A DNA stretch of 27,948 nucleotides from positions 1 to 27,948 of the forward strand of contig JBLHJW010000010.1 in NCBI GenBank assembly GCA_047619465.1. Direction: 5' to 3'. The DNA comes from CAYHDV01 sp047619465. GTDB taxonomy: Bacteria; Patescibacteriota; Minisyncoccia; Phycocordibacterales; CSBR16-119. Of the stretch, positions 8,657 to 14,875 are shown one piece after another (position 1 is the first letter of the stretch; each line of letters opens with the position of its first letter). Made by a program: the position numbers and the translations under genes. The notes beneath the pieces are model-generated. The model was not told the origin of the DNA and did not search any database. It saw nothing but the letters and a program-made list of their open reading frames with translations.

Positions 8657-10533
8657 AAAGTCGCAAAGGAAAACCTGATACGTCAGCAGATTTAGATCTT
8701 CGTAAACGACTAAACAAAAAGGGATTGCGCCACTTTACCATGGTAGCAGGAGCAGGGTCAGGTAAAACAACCTCCTTGGTCAAAGCGTTGGATTACTTAT
8801 CTAAAAAACAAGGAGAACAGTTACGTCGACAATCACAACAGATAGCATGTATCACTTACACAGATGTAGCCGTTAAGGAAATATATGGGGATGTAGGACA
8901 TGATTCGCTTTTCCATGTTTCAACCATTCACAGTTTTTTATGGTCAGTGATAAAGCCTTTTCAAAGCGATTTACATGCTTGGGTTCTACAAAGGCTAACT
9001 CAAAAAATAGATGATTCTCAGGATAAAATTGATAAGCCGAGAACTCGTGAGACCACAAAAGAAAAAGAGCGTGTAAATATTGAAAAATATAAAAACCAGA
9101 TTGAACTTTTGTCAGAGGTAAAAAGGTTTAGATATGGCACGGGCAGTGACTACGTTAATGGTGTATTGGGACACAGTGATATATTAAAAATTGGCCCTGA
9201 TTTAATATCCAAGCACAGTATGTTGCAGAATGTTATATCTCAGCGTTTCCCTGTAATCTTTGTCGACGAAAGCCAAGATACCAAACCTGACTTTGTACAA
9301 GCTTTGAAAGACATAACTTTAAACACCTCTTCAGACTTCTGCCTAGGTTTCTTCGGTGACCCAATGCAAAAAATCTATTTGGATGGAATTGGGGACATAT
9401 CAAATGAAACTAATTGGGTAACAATCCCAAAGCCAGAAAATTTTAGATGTCCAATTAGAATTCTCAATGTTATAAACAGTATCAGAGCTGAAGCAGATGG
9501 ATTACAGCAAACAATAGGTAGAACAATTGAAGTTGACGGAATACAAACATCGGTCCAAGGTACTGCTAGATTATTTATATTACCAGCAGACCAAAGAACT
9601 GAAGGTCTGGAAAAAGTTCGAACGTTTATATCTGAACAAAATGAAGACCCTCTCTGGTTAAGTGACGGAGAAGATGGGGATGTTAGAGTATTGGTAATTG
9701 TACACAGAATTGCGGCTTCTAGACTGGGATTTCCTGATATTTACAGCGCTCTAAATGATAAATCAACAGAAAGCTTAACAAGCGGTCTTATAGATGGTAC
9801 CGCTTGGGCTGTTCGTCCATTTATTCAATACTTACTGCCCCTTACTCAAGCAAAGAAAGCTAACGATGACTTTAAAGTAATATCTTTATTGAGAAATTAT
9901 TGTCAAAAACTCAGCCCAGAAAACATTGAGGAAAATAACCTTGGGTATGAACTATCTTCTTTAAACGAAAATCTTGTATCCCTGGCGGAAATGCTCGAAT
10001 TAAACAGTAAATATTTAGTTGGGGATGTAATTAATTTTATACAAGAACATGACATAACCACAATTGATGATCGCTTCGATATTCCCCTAGCTCAATTTTT
10101 AGCAAGAGAACAAGTTGTTAAAAATTCTCCTGAAAATTCAGTACTAAGATTTCTTAACTGTAAAGCATCGCAATTATCAGGCTACCAAACTTACGTCGAA
10201 AAACAATCTCCTTTTGCAACACAACAAGGAATAAAAGGTGCTGAGTTTGAAAGAGTTTTAGTTATCATCGATGAAGAAGAGAATACCGCTAAGTCATTTT
10301 CTTACGGAAAATACTTTGGAACTGCTCAATTGTCAGAAACAGATATAAAAAATAAGGAAGAAGGAAAAGACACAGCCGTTGATAGAACTCGTAGGCTATT
10401 CTACGTATGCTGTTCTCGCGCAGTCAAAGATCTTGCAGTAGTGATATTTACTGATGATGTCGAGTCTCTGCGCACAGCACTTGAAACAAGGGGATTTTTT
10501 GATACAGATGATATTCACTTACTGGATAACTAG
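8653..10533 (+). CDS. UvrD/Rep-like superfamily 1 helicase, GajB-like
   Basis: 626 aa, translationally coupled to the nuclease gene through ATGA. SF1 helicase motifs appear in order: Walker A AGAGSGKTT (residues 32-40), a TIHSFLW motif Ia, Walker B VDESQD (about 204-209), motif III GDPMQK (about 235), ENFRCPIRIL, motif V QGIKGAEFERVLVI (about 524-537) and motif VI RRLFYVCCSRA (about 579-589). In Gabija the partner GajB is a UvrD-like protein that responds to DNA ends and joins GajA in a large complex. A Lys/Glu/Arg-rich segment around residues 115-145 may be a coiled-coil insertion. The family is secure and the defence role is inferred from the pairing. No terminator follows directly, and the next gene has its own promoter-like elements. 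Confidence 0.88.
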   Translation: MKSRKGKPDTSADLDLRKRLNKKGLRHFTMVAGAGSGKTTSLVKALDYLSKKQGEQLRRQSQQIACITYTDVAVKEIYGDVGHDSLFHVSTIHSFLWSVIKPFQSDLHAWVLQRLTQKIDDSQDKIDKPRTRETTKEKERVNIEKYKNQIELLSEVKRFRYGTGSDYVNGVLGHSDILKIGPDLISKHSMLQNVISQRFPVIFVDESQDTKPDFVQALKDITLNTSSDFCLGFFGDPMQKIYLDGIGDISNETNWVTIPKPENFRCPIRILNVINSIRAEADGLQQTIGRTIEVDGIQTSVQGTARLFILPADQRTEGLEKVRTFISEQNEDPLWLSDGEDGDVRVLVIVHRIAASRLGFPDIYSALNDKSTESLTSGLIDGTAWAVRPFIQYLLPLTQAKKANDDFKVISLLRNYCQKLSPENIEENNLGYELSSLNENLVSLAEMLELNSKYLVGDVINFIQEHDITTIDDRFDIPLAQFLAREQVVKNSPENSVLRFLNCKASQLSGYQTYVEKQSPFATQQGIKGAEFERVLVIIDEEENTAKSFSYGKYFGTAQLSETDIKNKEEGKDTAVDRTRRLFYVCCSRAVKDLAVVIFTDDVESLRTALETRGFFDTDDIHLLDN

Positions 10534-10608
10534 TAAATCTTCACCGAAATTCTAATACTATTTTCAGATAAATCGATATCATTTAGCTATTTGATTTATA
10601 GAGAAGTG

Positions 10609-10637
10609 TTGACTGAATTAATCTTTAAATGTAGTAT
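10609..10637 (+). promoter_or_regulatory. Possible promoter for the small Cys-rich gene
   Basis: TTGACT (10609-10614), 17 bp and TAGTAT (10632-10637). If active, transcription starts near 10644. That would skip the ATG at 10636 and favour the in-frame ATG at 10666. Confidence 0.35.
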
Positions 10638-10938
10638 GAAGAAAATATTCACAAGAGATGAATTTATGGAATTAAAATCATATTTTTATAAAAGAAACTT
10701 AAAAAAGAGTAACTCTGGCTACGGTGTAGTAGCTACAAGTGTGGAGGCTTGCCCTGTTGGCATTGTTAAGAAGATTGGCTTTGCATGTACAAACAGAGAC
10801 TGTTGCAAGGGATCCGCACCTCACATGAAGATTGTAGAGAATGAGAATAGCTGGATAAAGTGCGAAGAGACAACCAAAGCAATGGAGATCGATCCAGACT
10901 TAGGAAAAAAAGAAACATCGGTAGCAGCCTGGCTGTAA
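10636..10938 (+). CDS. Small Cys-containing hypothetical protein
   Basis: I do not recognise it. From the ATG at 10636 it is 100 aa (MKKIFTRDEFMELKSYF...). A TTG at 10591 would extend it and an ATG at 10666 would shorten it to 90 aa, and the promoter-like elements at 10609-10637 favour the last. It is soluble and basic at the N-terminus. Its cysteines cluster in the middle (VEACPVG, then FACTNRDCCKGS, then WIKCEE), which could bind zinc or iron. It follows the helicase gene by about 100 bp and has a clear terminator, so it may be an independent gene and not a third part of the defence system. Confidence 0.65.
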   Translation: MKKIFTRDEFMELKSYFYKRNLKKSNSGYGVVATSVEACPVGIVKKIGFACTNRDCCKGSAPHMKIVENENSWIKCEETTKAMEIDPDLGKKETSVAAWL

Positions 10939-10951
10939 AACTTAAAAAAGG

Positions 10952-10977
10952 AGGAGTCGAATATCGACTCCTTTTTT
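10952..10977 (+). terminator. Intrinsic terminator
   Basis: A perfect 9-bp stem AGGAGTCGA/TCGACTCCT with a 3-nt loop, followed by T6. Confidence 0.9.
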
Positions 10978-11006
10978 ATTTACCCCTCTATTATAAAAAC
11001 TTTTGG

Positions 11007-11012
11007 TATAAT
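11007..11012 (+). promoter_or_regulatory. Consensus -10 element TATAAT
   Basis: TATAAT at 11007-11012 predicts a start of transcription near 11019. No good -35 is seen. Confidence 0.4.
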
Positions 11013-11057
11013 TAAACAACGATCACACAAGAACTAATTCAATTTATACAGGAAGGA

Positions 11058-11261
11058 ATGTCTCAAGGAAAAAGAGAAGAAGAGTTAAAACAATCATTAC
11101 TAGCTGGTGGTGGATGGGAAGAATCTGATATAGACGAAGCCTTCTCTTCTATACGAGCAGGCTTTATAAAATCTCATAGATTCATAAGAGGTGAACTATA
11201 TGATGTTGTGTTGTTTGCAATGTACCGAGAACAAATGGAAAAATTTTCAAGATTTATTTAA
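11058..11261 (+). CDS. Small hypothetical protein, 67 aa or longer
   Basis: The N-terminal half (SQGKREEELKQSLLAGG, then WEESDIDEAF) resembles a short helical motif that I associate with the ends of various CPR proteins; I cannot name the domain. The remainder is amphipathic. The frame stays open upstream back to 11016, encoding ITQELIQFIQEG, which fits the same motif, yet it contains no ATG, GTG or TTG start. The true start is therefore unclear: ATG at 11058, or an unusual start on a near-leaderless mRNA. AGGAAGGA just before the ATG is too close to act as a normal Shine-Dalgarno and is better read as codons. Confidence 0.55.
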   Translation: MSQGKREEELKQSLLAGGGWEESDIDEAFSSIRAGFIKSHRFIRGELYDVVLFAMYREQMEKFSRFI

Positions 11262-11266
11262 ATATT

Positions 11267-11297
11267 AGCCTTTGCGTTAAAACGTGAAGGCTTTTTT
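11267..11297 (+). terminator. Intrinsic terminator
   Basis: An 11-bp stem AGCCTTTGCGT/ACGTGAAGGCT including two G-U pairs, a 4-nt loop and a T6 tail. Confidence 0.85.
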
Positions 11298-11302
11298 ATA
11301 CC

Positions 11303-11332
11303 AAAAAAAACTGCTGGTTATGCAGTTTTTTG
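11303..11332. terminator. Bidirectional terminator, mainly for the DoxX-like gene
   Basis: AAAAAACTGC and GCAGTTTTTT form a perfect stem with a 7-nt loop. The A8 run on the plus strand gives the U-tract for minus-strand transcripts. Confidence 0.75.
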
Positions 11333-11354
11333 AGAAAAGGTTTTACCTTAAGAC

Positions 11355-11720
11355 TTAAGAAAGAATAACTATAAGTGCTGAAAGTAAAAACATTATTAAA
11401 GCCGGTAGAGATTTCTTTAGAGGATCCTTCACTTTTATGTGCATATATATTGCCCCTGCCATCATGAAAGTAAGACATGCTGCAGCAAATAAAGAAAGAA
11501 AAGGCACCCAAATACCTATTAATATTAAGGTTGCAAGAGATATTTTAATAAATCCAATTAAATAAAAAGCGGTTTTTGAAAGACCATAAGTCTTAAATTC
11601 AGCTTTCATATTTTTCGCATGACCTCCCCTCCAAGTTGTGGATTTTTTAGGTCTTATTAGCCACACGTTGTATATACCAAGCGCAACAATTATTTTTATA
11701 GATATAAGTACACTTTCCAT
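11355..11720 (-). CDS. DoxX-like small membrane protein
   Basis: 121 aa with four hydrophobic segments: about residues 4-21, 51-70, 72-92 and 104-120. The layout of a first helix, a loop with GL(S)KTAFYLIGFIKI, then ATLILIGIWVPFL and AACLTFMMAGAIYMH matches the DoxX-like (DoxX_2) family, whose last-helix region typically carries the MxGAxxxH pattern seen here. These are membrane proteins of poorly defined function, in some cases linked to redox or thiosulfate metabolism. It stands alone between two terminators. No Shine-Dalgarno precedes the ATG. Confidence 0.75.
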   Translation of the reverse strand: MESVLISIKIIVALGIYNVWLIRPKKSTTWRGGHAKNMKAEFKTYGLSKTAFYLIGFIKISLATLILIGIWVPFLSLFAAACLTFMMAGAIYMHIKVKDPLKKSLPALIMFLLSALIVILS

Positions 11721-11765
11721 AAGTAATATTTTTTATTTTTAATAATTATTATTATTTTAAGTATA

Positions 11766-11795
11766 CCAAAAAACTGCGGGTTAGGTAGTTTTGGG
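11766..11795 (-). terminator. Probable terminator for the 11828-12046 gene
   Basis: CCAAAAAACT and AGTTTTGG pair around an 11-nt loop. The element looks like a diverged copy of the one at 11301-11332: the same leading CCAAAAAAACTGC and trailing GTTTT. Confidence 0.5.
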
Positions 11796-11827
11796 AAGGG
11801 GTTGGGGTTTAGTTTATAATTTTTTCC

Positions 11828-12046
11828 TTAGGAAGTAAGATCCACAAATCTAATAATTTTATTCTCACTCCAATCCATAATTTTTACATACTTTCCATTA
11901 TGCCTATCTGATCGATTGTATTTACAGCCTTCGCACTCGTTCTTCTCGACAGTACCTTGTTTTTCTTCAAATAGTGTTGACATGCCCTTAATAATTTTAA
12001 CTTCATGATGACAGCTCATTGGAATTACATACTTTAATCCGTCCAT
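11828..12046 (-). CDS. Small hypothetical protein, 72 aa, Cys/His motifs
   Basis: I do not recognise it. It has MSCHHEVK near the start and NECEGCKYN (a CxxC) in the middle, so it may bind a metal, and then a basic and aromatic C-terminal part (KYVKIMDWSENKIIRFVDL) resembling a small beta-barrel strand pattern. It lies divergent from the SAM riboswitch, with a terminator-like hairpin after the stop. The start is not fixed by an RBS; MSCHHEVK nine residues later is an alternative. Confidence 0.5.
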   Translation of the reverse strand: MDGLKYVIPMSCHHEVKIIKGMSTLFEEKQGTVEKNECEGCKYNRSDRHNGKYVKIMDWSENKIIRFVDLTS

Positions 12047-12077
12047 GTTGAGCCGTTTGTGTATATATATCTTTTTC

Positions 12078-12086
12078 TGATATAAT
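12078..12086 (+). promoter_or_regulatory. Extended -10 promoter for the riboswitch-metK transcript
   Basis: TGATATAAT is a perfect extended -10. Transcription should start near 12093, about 10 nt before the riboswitch P1 stem. No strong -35 is visible, as is usual for extended -10 promoters. Confidence 0.65.
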
Positions 12087-12103
12087 CTGAGTACAACTTA
12101 ATA

Positions 12104-12207
12104 ATTATCCAGAGATGGTGAGAGCAACTGGCTCCGAGACCCATCAGCAACCCTTAGAAATAAGAAGGTGCTCCATCCAGCCAGACACGAGAGTGTTAGG
12201 AAAGATA
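12104..12207 (+). ncRNA. SAM-I riboswitch (S-box leader)
   Basis: It senses S-adenosylmethionine. The conserved S-box blocks appear in order: P1 5' strand TTATC, AGAGATGGTGAGAGCAACTGG, then CATCAGCAACC, the short P3 hairpin CTTA-GAAA-TAAG, the core AAGGTGCTCCATCCAGC, the P4 hairpin ACAC-GAGA-GTGT with a GNRA loop, and the P1 3' strand GATAA. It lies directly upstream of metK. The match is by recognition of consensus and stems; a covariance search would confirm it. Confidence 0.93.
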
Positions 12208-12237
12208 AATATACGTCTAGTCCACGTGGAACAATCT

Positions 12238-12263
12238 TTCTTCTTTAATAGAAGAATTTTTTT
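12238..12263 (+). terminator. SAM-riboswitch terminator (expression platform) just before metK
   Basis: TTCTTC/GAAGAA stem with a 7-nt loop and a T7 tail, ending 5 nt before the metK ATG. ATCTTTC (12234-12240) is the exact complement of GAAAGAT (12200-12206) in the P1 3' strand. It can form an antiterminator that uses up part of the terminator 5' arm. SAM binding stabilises P1, frees the terminator and switches metK off. Confidence 0.75.
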
Positions 12264-12268
12264 ATTTT

Positions 12269-13204
12269 ATGATTAAAACAGCAGAATTTGTAAGTCCAAA
12301 GCATCCAGATAAAATCTGTGATTATATAGCAGATAGTATTCTAGATAAGTATCTAGAGGGAGACAGGAATAGTCGAGTGGCAGTAGAGGTCATGGGAGGT
12401 CACAATCTGGTAACAATAAATGGTGAAGTTACCTCAAAGACAGTTTTAGATATAGAGGGAATTGTGAAAAGTATAGTAGGTAAAGAATATGAAGTAATAT
12501 CAAATATATCTGTTCAGAGCCCTGAAATTGCTCAGGGAGTGGATACTGGAGGTGCAGGTGACCAAGGAATAATGAATGGATACGCTACATCAGAAACAGA
12601 TGAGTTAATGCCATTGGAATATACCCTAGCTCGGAACTTATGCCAGAGGGTCTACAAAAAGTATCCGTACGATGGAAAGGTTCAAGTGACAATTGATGGA
12701 GAAGAAATAACTACTGTGGTGGTGAGTTTCCAGAACTCTAAGAATAAGGATTTACTGAAGATTGTAAAAGAAAACATTAACGCAAAAGAATATCTTATCA
12801 ATCCTGCTGGAGAATGGTCAGTGGGTGGGTTTGATGCCGACACTGGTCTATCTGGAAGGAAGCTGGTTATAGATAACTATGGACCAGAAATACCAATTGG
12901 GGGAGGTTCTTTCTCAGGAAAAGACCATACAAAAGTGGACCGCTCTGGAGCATACATGGCTCGCAGGATTTCAGTTGAATTATTGAAAAAACTTAAAGCA
13001 AGAAAGGTATCCACGAAGTTGGCTTACGCGATAGGAAAACCAGAACCTGTGATGGCTCTAGCAGTTGTAGACGGAAAAGAGATTCAAATTGAAGGCTATG
13101 ATTTAAGCCCAAAAGGAATTAGGGAATATCTGAAGTTAGATAAGGTTAAATTTTCTGAGACCTGTACATGGGGTCATTTTGGAGGTGATTTTTCATGGGA
13201 TTAA
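12269..13204 (+). CDS. metK: S-adenosylmethionine synthetase (compact)
   Basis: It makes SAM from methionine and ATP. 311 aa against about 380-400 for typical bacterial MetK. Family signatures are present: HPDK (residues 12-15), GAGDQGIMNGYATSE (from 95), LMPLEYTLA, GGFDADTGLSGRK, GGGSFSGKDHTKVDRSGAY and a C-terminal TWGHFG. The usual VSEGHPDK is VSPKHPDK, so the Gly before His is Lys. The length difference comes from missing loops between core strands and a short C-terminus, not from loss of a catalytic block. Expression is set by the SAM-I riboswitch immediately upstream. No Shine-Dalgarno is visible: the bases before the ATG are the terminator U-tract. A small unknown gene follows after 22 bp and is probably co-transcribed. 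Confidence 0.96.
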   Translation: MIKTAEFVSPKHPDKICDYIADSILDKYLEGDRNSRVAVEVMGGHNLVTINGEVTSKTVLDIEGIVKSIVGKEYEVISNISVQSPEIAQGVDTGGAGDQGIMNGYATSETDELMPLEYTLARNLCQRVYKKYPYDGKVQVTIDGEEITTVVVSFQNSKNKDLLKIVKENINAKEYLINPAGEWSVGGFDADTGLSGRKLVIDNYGPEIPIGGGSFSGKDHTKVDRSGAYMARRISVELLKKLKARKVSTKLAYAIGKPEPVMALAVVDGKEIQIEGYDLSPKGIREYLKLDKVKFSETCTWGHFGGDFSWD

Positions 13205-13226
13205 AAGGAACATCTAAGTTAAGAAA

Positions 13227-13538
13227 ATGATGACACAAGCTGAAATAGATCGTAAGGCTCTGAGTGAGGAGTTTGAATCATATGTACTGGAAAAGAGAAG
13301 AGTTTGGCTTAATGAGAATAAGTATCAAACAACAGAGGTCTATGAGGTTTTAAACCGAACAGAAAGAGCTAAGGTACATAAGTGCTTTGATCAGTTGAAT
13401 GATTACATAGCCATTACAGCAGAAGCTTGGTGGGAAAAACGCGGCTATGGTTGCATATGGCCTGACGACAACTCTGAACCAATGGGAGTCTACAAACTTG
13501 AAGGCTCTACTGAAACGGAGATAGAAAAAATTAAATAA
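13227..13538 (+). CDS. Hypothetical protein, 103 aa, co-transcribed with metK
   Basis: I do not recognise it. It is soluble, mostly helical and charged, with a Trp-rich centre (ITAEAWWEKRGYGCIWPDD). It lies 22 bp after metK with no promoter or terminator between them and is followed by a terminator, so it should share the SAM-controlled transcript. A link to methionine or SAM use is only inferred from that position. The start could be either of two adjacent Met codons (13227 or 13230). Confidence 0.7.
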   Translation: MMTQAEIDRKALSEEFESYVLEKRRVWLNENKYQTTEVYEVLNRTERAKVHKCFDQLNDYIAITAEAWWEKRGYGCIWPDDNSEPMGVYKLEGSTETEIEKIK

Positions 13539-13546
13539 CTTATTTT

Positions 13547-13577
13547 AAAAGCTGTTCAACTCTGGAACAGCTTTTTT
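13547..13577 (+). terminator. Intrinsic terminator of the metK operon
   Basis: AAAAGCTGTTC/GAACAGCTTTT, 7-nt loop, T6 tail. Confidence 0.9.
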
Positions 13578-13595
13578 GTTTACCAGTATCCATGC

Positions 13596-13629
13596 GCAAT
13601 AAAACCACCCGTGAGAGTGGTCTTATTGC
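13596..13629 (-). terminator. Probable terminator of the H1-like gene
   Basis: GCAATAAAACCAC pairs with GTGGTCTTATTGC with one mismatch. Read on the minus strand, the ACCAC/GTGGT core is followed by TTTATT. It lies 18 bp past the gene end. Confidence 0.55.
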
Positions 13630-13646
13630 ACAAGACAAATACTTTA

Positions 13647-13937
13647 CTATCGTCGTCGCTTTCGCTTTGGAGCTGCACTCTTTTTTGCAGCTTTTCGCTT
13701 GGCGGGCTTCTTTTTTGCAGCGGCTTTCTTTTTCGCTGGCTTCTTTTTTGCAGCGGCTTTCTTTTTTGCTGGCTTCTTTTTTGCAGCGGCTTTCTTTTTC
13801 GCTGGTTTCTTTTTAGCAACTTTCTTTTTTGCTGGTTTCTTTTTAGCAGCGGCTTTCTTTTTAGCTGGCTTTCGCTTTACAGCAACTTTCTTTTTTGCTG
13901 GTTTTCGCTTAGCAACTTTCTTTTTCTTTGGTGCCAT
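13647..13937 (-). CDS. Histone H1-like Lys/Ala/Pro-rich DNA-binding protein
   Basis: 96 aa from the ATG at 13937 (MAPKKKKVAKRKPAKKK). An upstream in-frame Met would add residues unlike the family, so I reject it. The protein is almost wholly Lys, Ala, Pro and Arg, built from repeats of the type KPAKKKAAAKK (period about 11 residues, 33 bp in DNA), and ends in Arg (KRKRRR). Such tails are known from histone H1 C-termini and from bacterial H1-like proteins (Hc1/AlgP type), which neutralise and compact DNA. Because of the repeats, open frames appear on the other strand; these are shadows. A pair of direct repeats just upstream may control it. DNA binding is inferred from composition. Confidence 0.85.
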   Translation of the reverse strand: MAPKKKKVAKRKPAKKKVAVKRKPAKKKAAAKKKPAKKKVAKKKPAKKKAAAKKKPAKKKAAAKKKPAKKKAAAKKKPAKRKAAKKSAAPKRKRRR

Positions 13938-13943
13938 ATTTAA

Positions 13944-13975
13944 ATAATTATTTCGGTACCTAATAATTATCTCGG
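13944..13975. repeat. Pair of 13-bp direct repeats upstream of the H1-like gene
   Basis: ATAATTATTTCGG (13944-13956) and ATAATTATCTCGG (13963-13975), 19 bp apart, directly before the start codon. The spacing of almost two helical turns would suit a regulator binding one face of the DNA. Confidence 0.5.
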
Positions 13976-14113
13976 CAACTTCGACCACATGTACATTTGT
14001 AAACATGTTTTTGTTTTTCGTTGCAAGATACATATGTAATTATCGCAACAACAACCCACACTATCAATACACTTTAACTAATAAATGGGGATAACTTTAC
14101 TTATTTATTTATT

Positions 14114-14145
14114 ATGTTCCACCATTCGCGCGAATGGTAGAACAT
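14114..14145. promoter_or_regulatory. 32-bp palindromic operator upstream of the ArsR-type gene
   Basis: ATGTTCCACCATTCGC followed directly by GCGAATGGTAGAACAT: two 16-bp arms with a single mismatched pair and no loop. It ends 24 bp before the ATG and covers the place where a -35 would lie for the -10 at 14156, so it is well placed for autorepression by the dimeric winged-helix protein. Confidence 0.75.
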
Positions 14146-14155
14146 TGGTTTAAGT

Positions 14156-14161
14156 GATAAT
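14156..14161 (+). promoter_or_regulatory. -10 element for a leaderless ArsR-type transcript
   Basis: GATAAT ends 8 nt before the ATG at 14170; the surrounding run of TA steps offers alternatives. Confidence 0.4.
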
Positions 14162-14169
14162 ATATATAC

Positions 14170-14436
14170 ATGCAAACAAAAAGAATTGAAAAGATATTAA
14201 AACCCTTAGCTAGTAAGCGGAGATTAGATATTCTGAAAGCGCTAAAAGAAAATGGAGTGCTTCCAGTATGGGAAATCTCATCAATTATAAAACTATCTTT
14301 TAAAAGCACCTCTAAACATCTTTTGGAGCTTTATCGCGTAAACTTGGTTGATTTTGAAAGGCGCGGACAAGAAAGTCATTATTATGTACCCCAGCAGAAA
14401 AGTAGACTTGTGAAATACATAGTAACCCTATTATAA
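14170..14436 (+). CDS. ArsR-family winged-helix transcriptional regulator
   Basis: 88 aa. The fold reads as ArsR/SmtB: LKPLASKRRLDILKAL (helix 1-2), VWEISSIIKLSFKSTSKHLLELYRVNLVDF (turn and recognition helix), then a wing RRGQESHYYV. The recognition-helix pattern KSTSKHLLEL corresponds to the family's STVSRHLxxL. No Cys or metal-site residues are evident, so it need not be a metal sensor. A 32-bp palindrome lies just upstream and is the likely operator. The gene ends within a terminator stem shared with the converging gene. Confidence 0.85.
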   Translation: MQTKRIEKILKPLASKRRLDILKALKENGVLPVWEISSIIKLSFKSTSKHLLELYRVNLVDFERRGQESHYYVPQQKSRLVKYIVTLL

Positions 14437-14460
14437 AACCCGCAATAATGCGGGTTTTAT
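14433..14460. terminator. Bidirectional terminator between converging genes
   Basis: ATAAAACCCGCA/TGCGGGTTTTAT with a 4-nt loop; overlaps both stop regions. Confidence 0.85.
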
Positions 14461-14858
14461 AATTTAATATCTATTGATTCTTTATTGAAAACGTCTTCAA
14501 GATTCTCAACTCTTATTACAGAAGGATGAAAGTGCATCAGTGATCGGTCATTGTGCTCACCTACAATATATATCCTCATGTCTTCACTTCTTAGTGACTC
14601 ACCTATTGCCAGCCCAAGCTCTACAAACATATCAGTTCCTGCTTCATCTGAAATAAGAACAAATACATCTATACCATCAAATGATCTTGCAACTTCTCCA
14701 GCAATCACAGTAGATTGATCTTTGTTTTTGTTATACGGTTTCAATGACCCTAGCCTAGTCCACTCATAGACAACAGTCTCACCCTTCATAACAAGGGCTT
14801 TTGTAAGTTCTTGGATTAACTCTCTTTGTTTAAATCTCGAAGCAAGATACCATTTCAT
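14457..14858 (-). CDS. Nucleoside 2-deoxyribosyltransferase-like protein
   Basis: 133 aa. The N-terminal strand MKWYLASRFKQRELI, the middle FDGIDVFVLISDEAGTDMFVELGLAIG and the later RIYIVGEHNDRSLMHFHPSVIRV match the nucleoside 2-deoxyribosyltransferase-like fold, with the Asp of IDVFV and the Glu of FVELG in the positions of the family's active-site acids. Members exchange bases on deoxynucleosides or hydrolyse nucleotides (DNPH1-like), so the likely role is nucleotide salvage. A -10 hexamer lies 7 nt before the ATG, predicting a leaderless mRNA. The substrate is not deducible. Confidence 0.8.
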   Translation of the reverse strand: MKWYLASRFKQRELIQELTKALVMKGETVVYEWTRLGSLKPYNKNKDQSTVIAGEVARSFDGIDVFVLISDEAGTDMFVELGLAIGESLRSEDMRIYIVGEHNDRSLMHFHPSVIRVENLEDVFNKESIDIKL

Positions 14859-14865
14859 GTTCTAG

Positions 14866-14874
14866 ATACTATCA
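14866..14874 (-). promoter_or_regulatory. Extended -10, leaderless arrangement
   Basis: TGATAGTAT on the minus strand, ending 7 nt before the ATG at 14858. Confidence 0.5.
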
Positions 14875-14875
14875 C

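Noticed and set aside
11048..11056. AGGAAGGA as a Shine-Dalgarno for the ATG at 11058
   Set aside because: It directly abuts the ATG, leaving no spacer, codes for QEG in a protein-like frame, and the 16S lacks a matching anti-SD.
13592..13947. Long plus-strand frames rich in Phe, Leu and Ala opposite the H1-like gene
   Set aside because: They are the antisense reading of the Lys/Ala/Pro repeats; the minus-strand frame has a family match, start and terminator.
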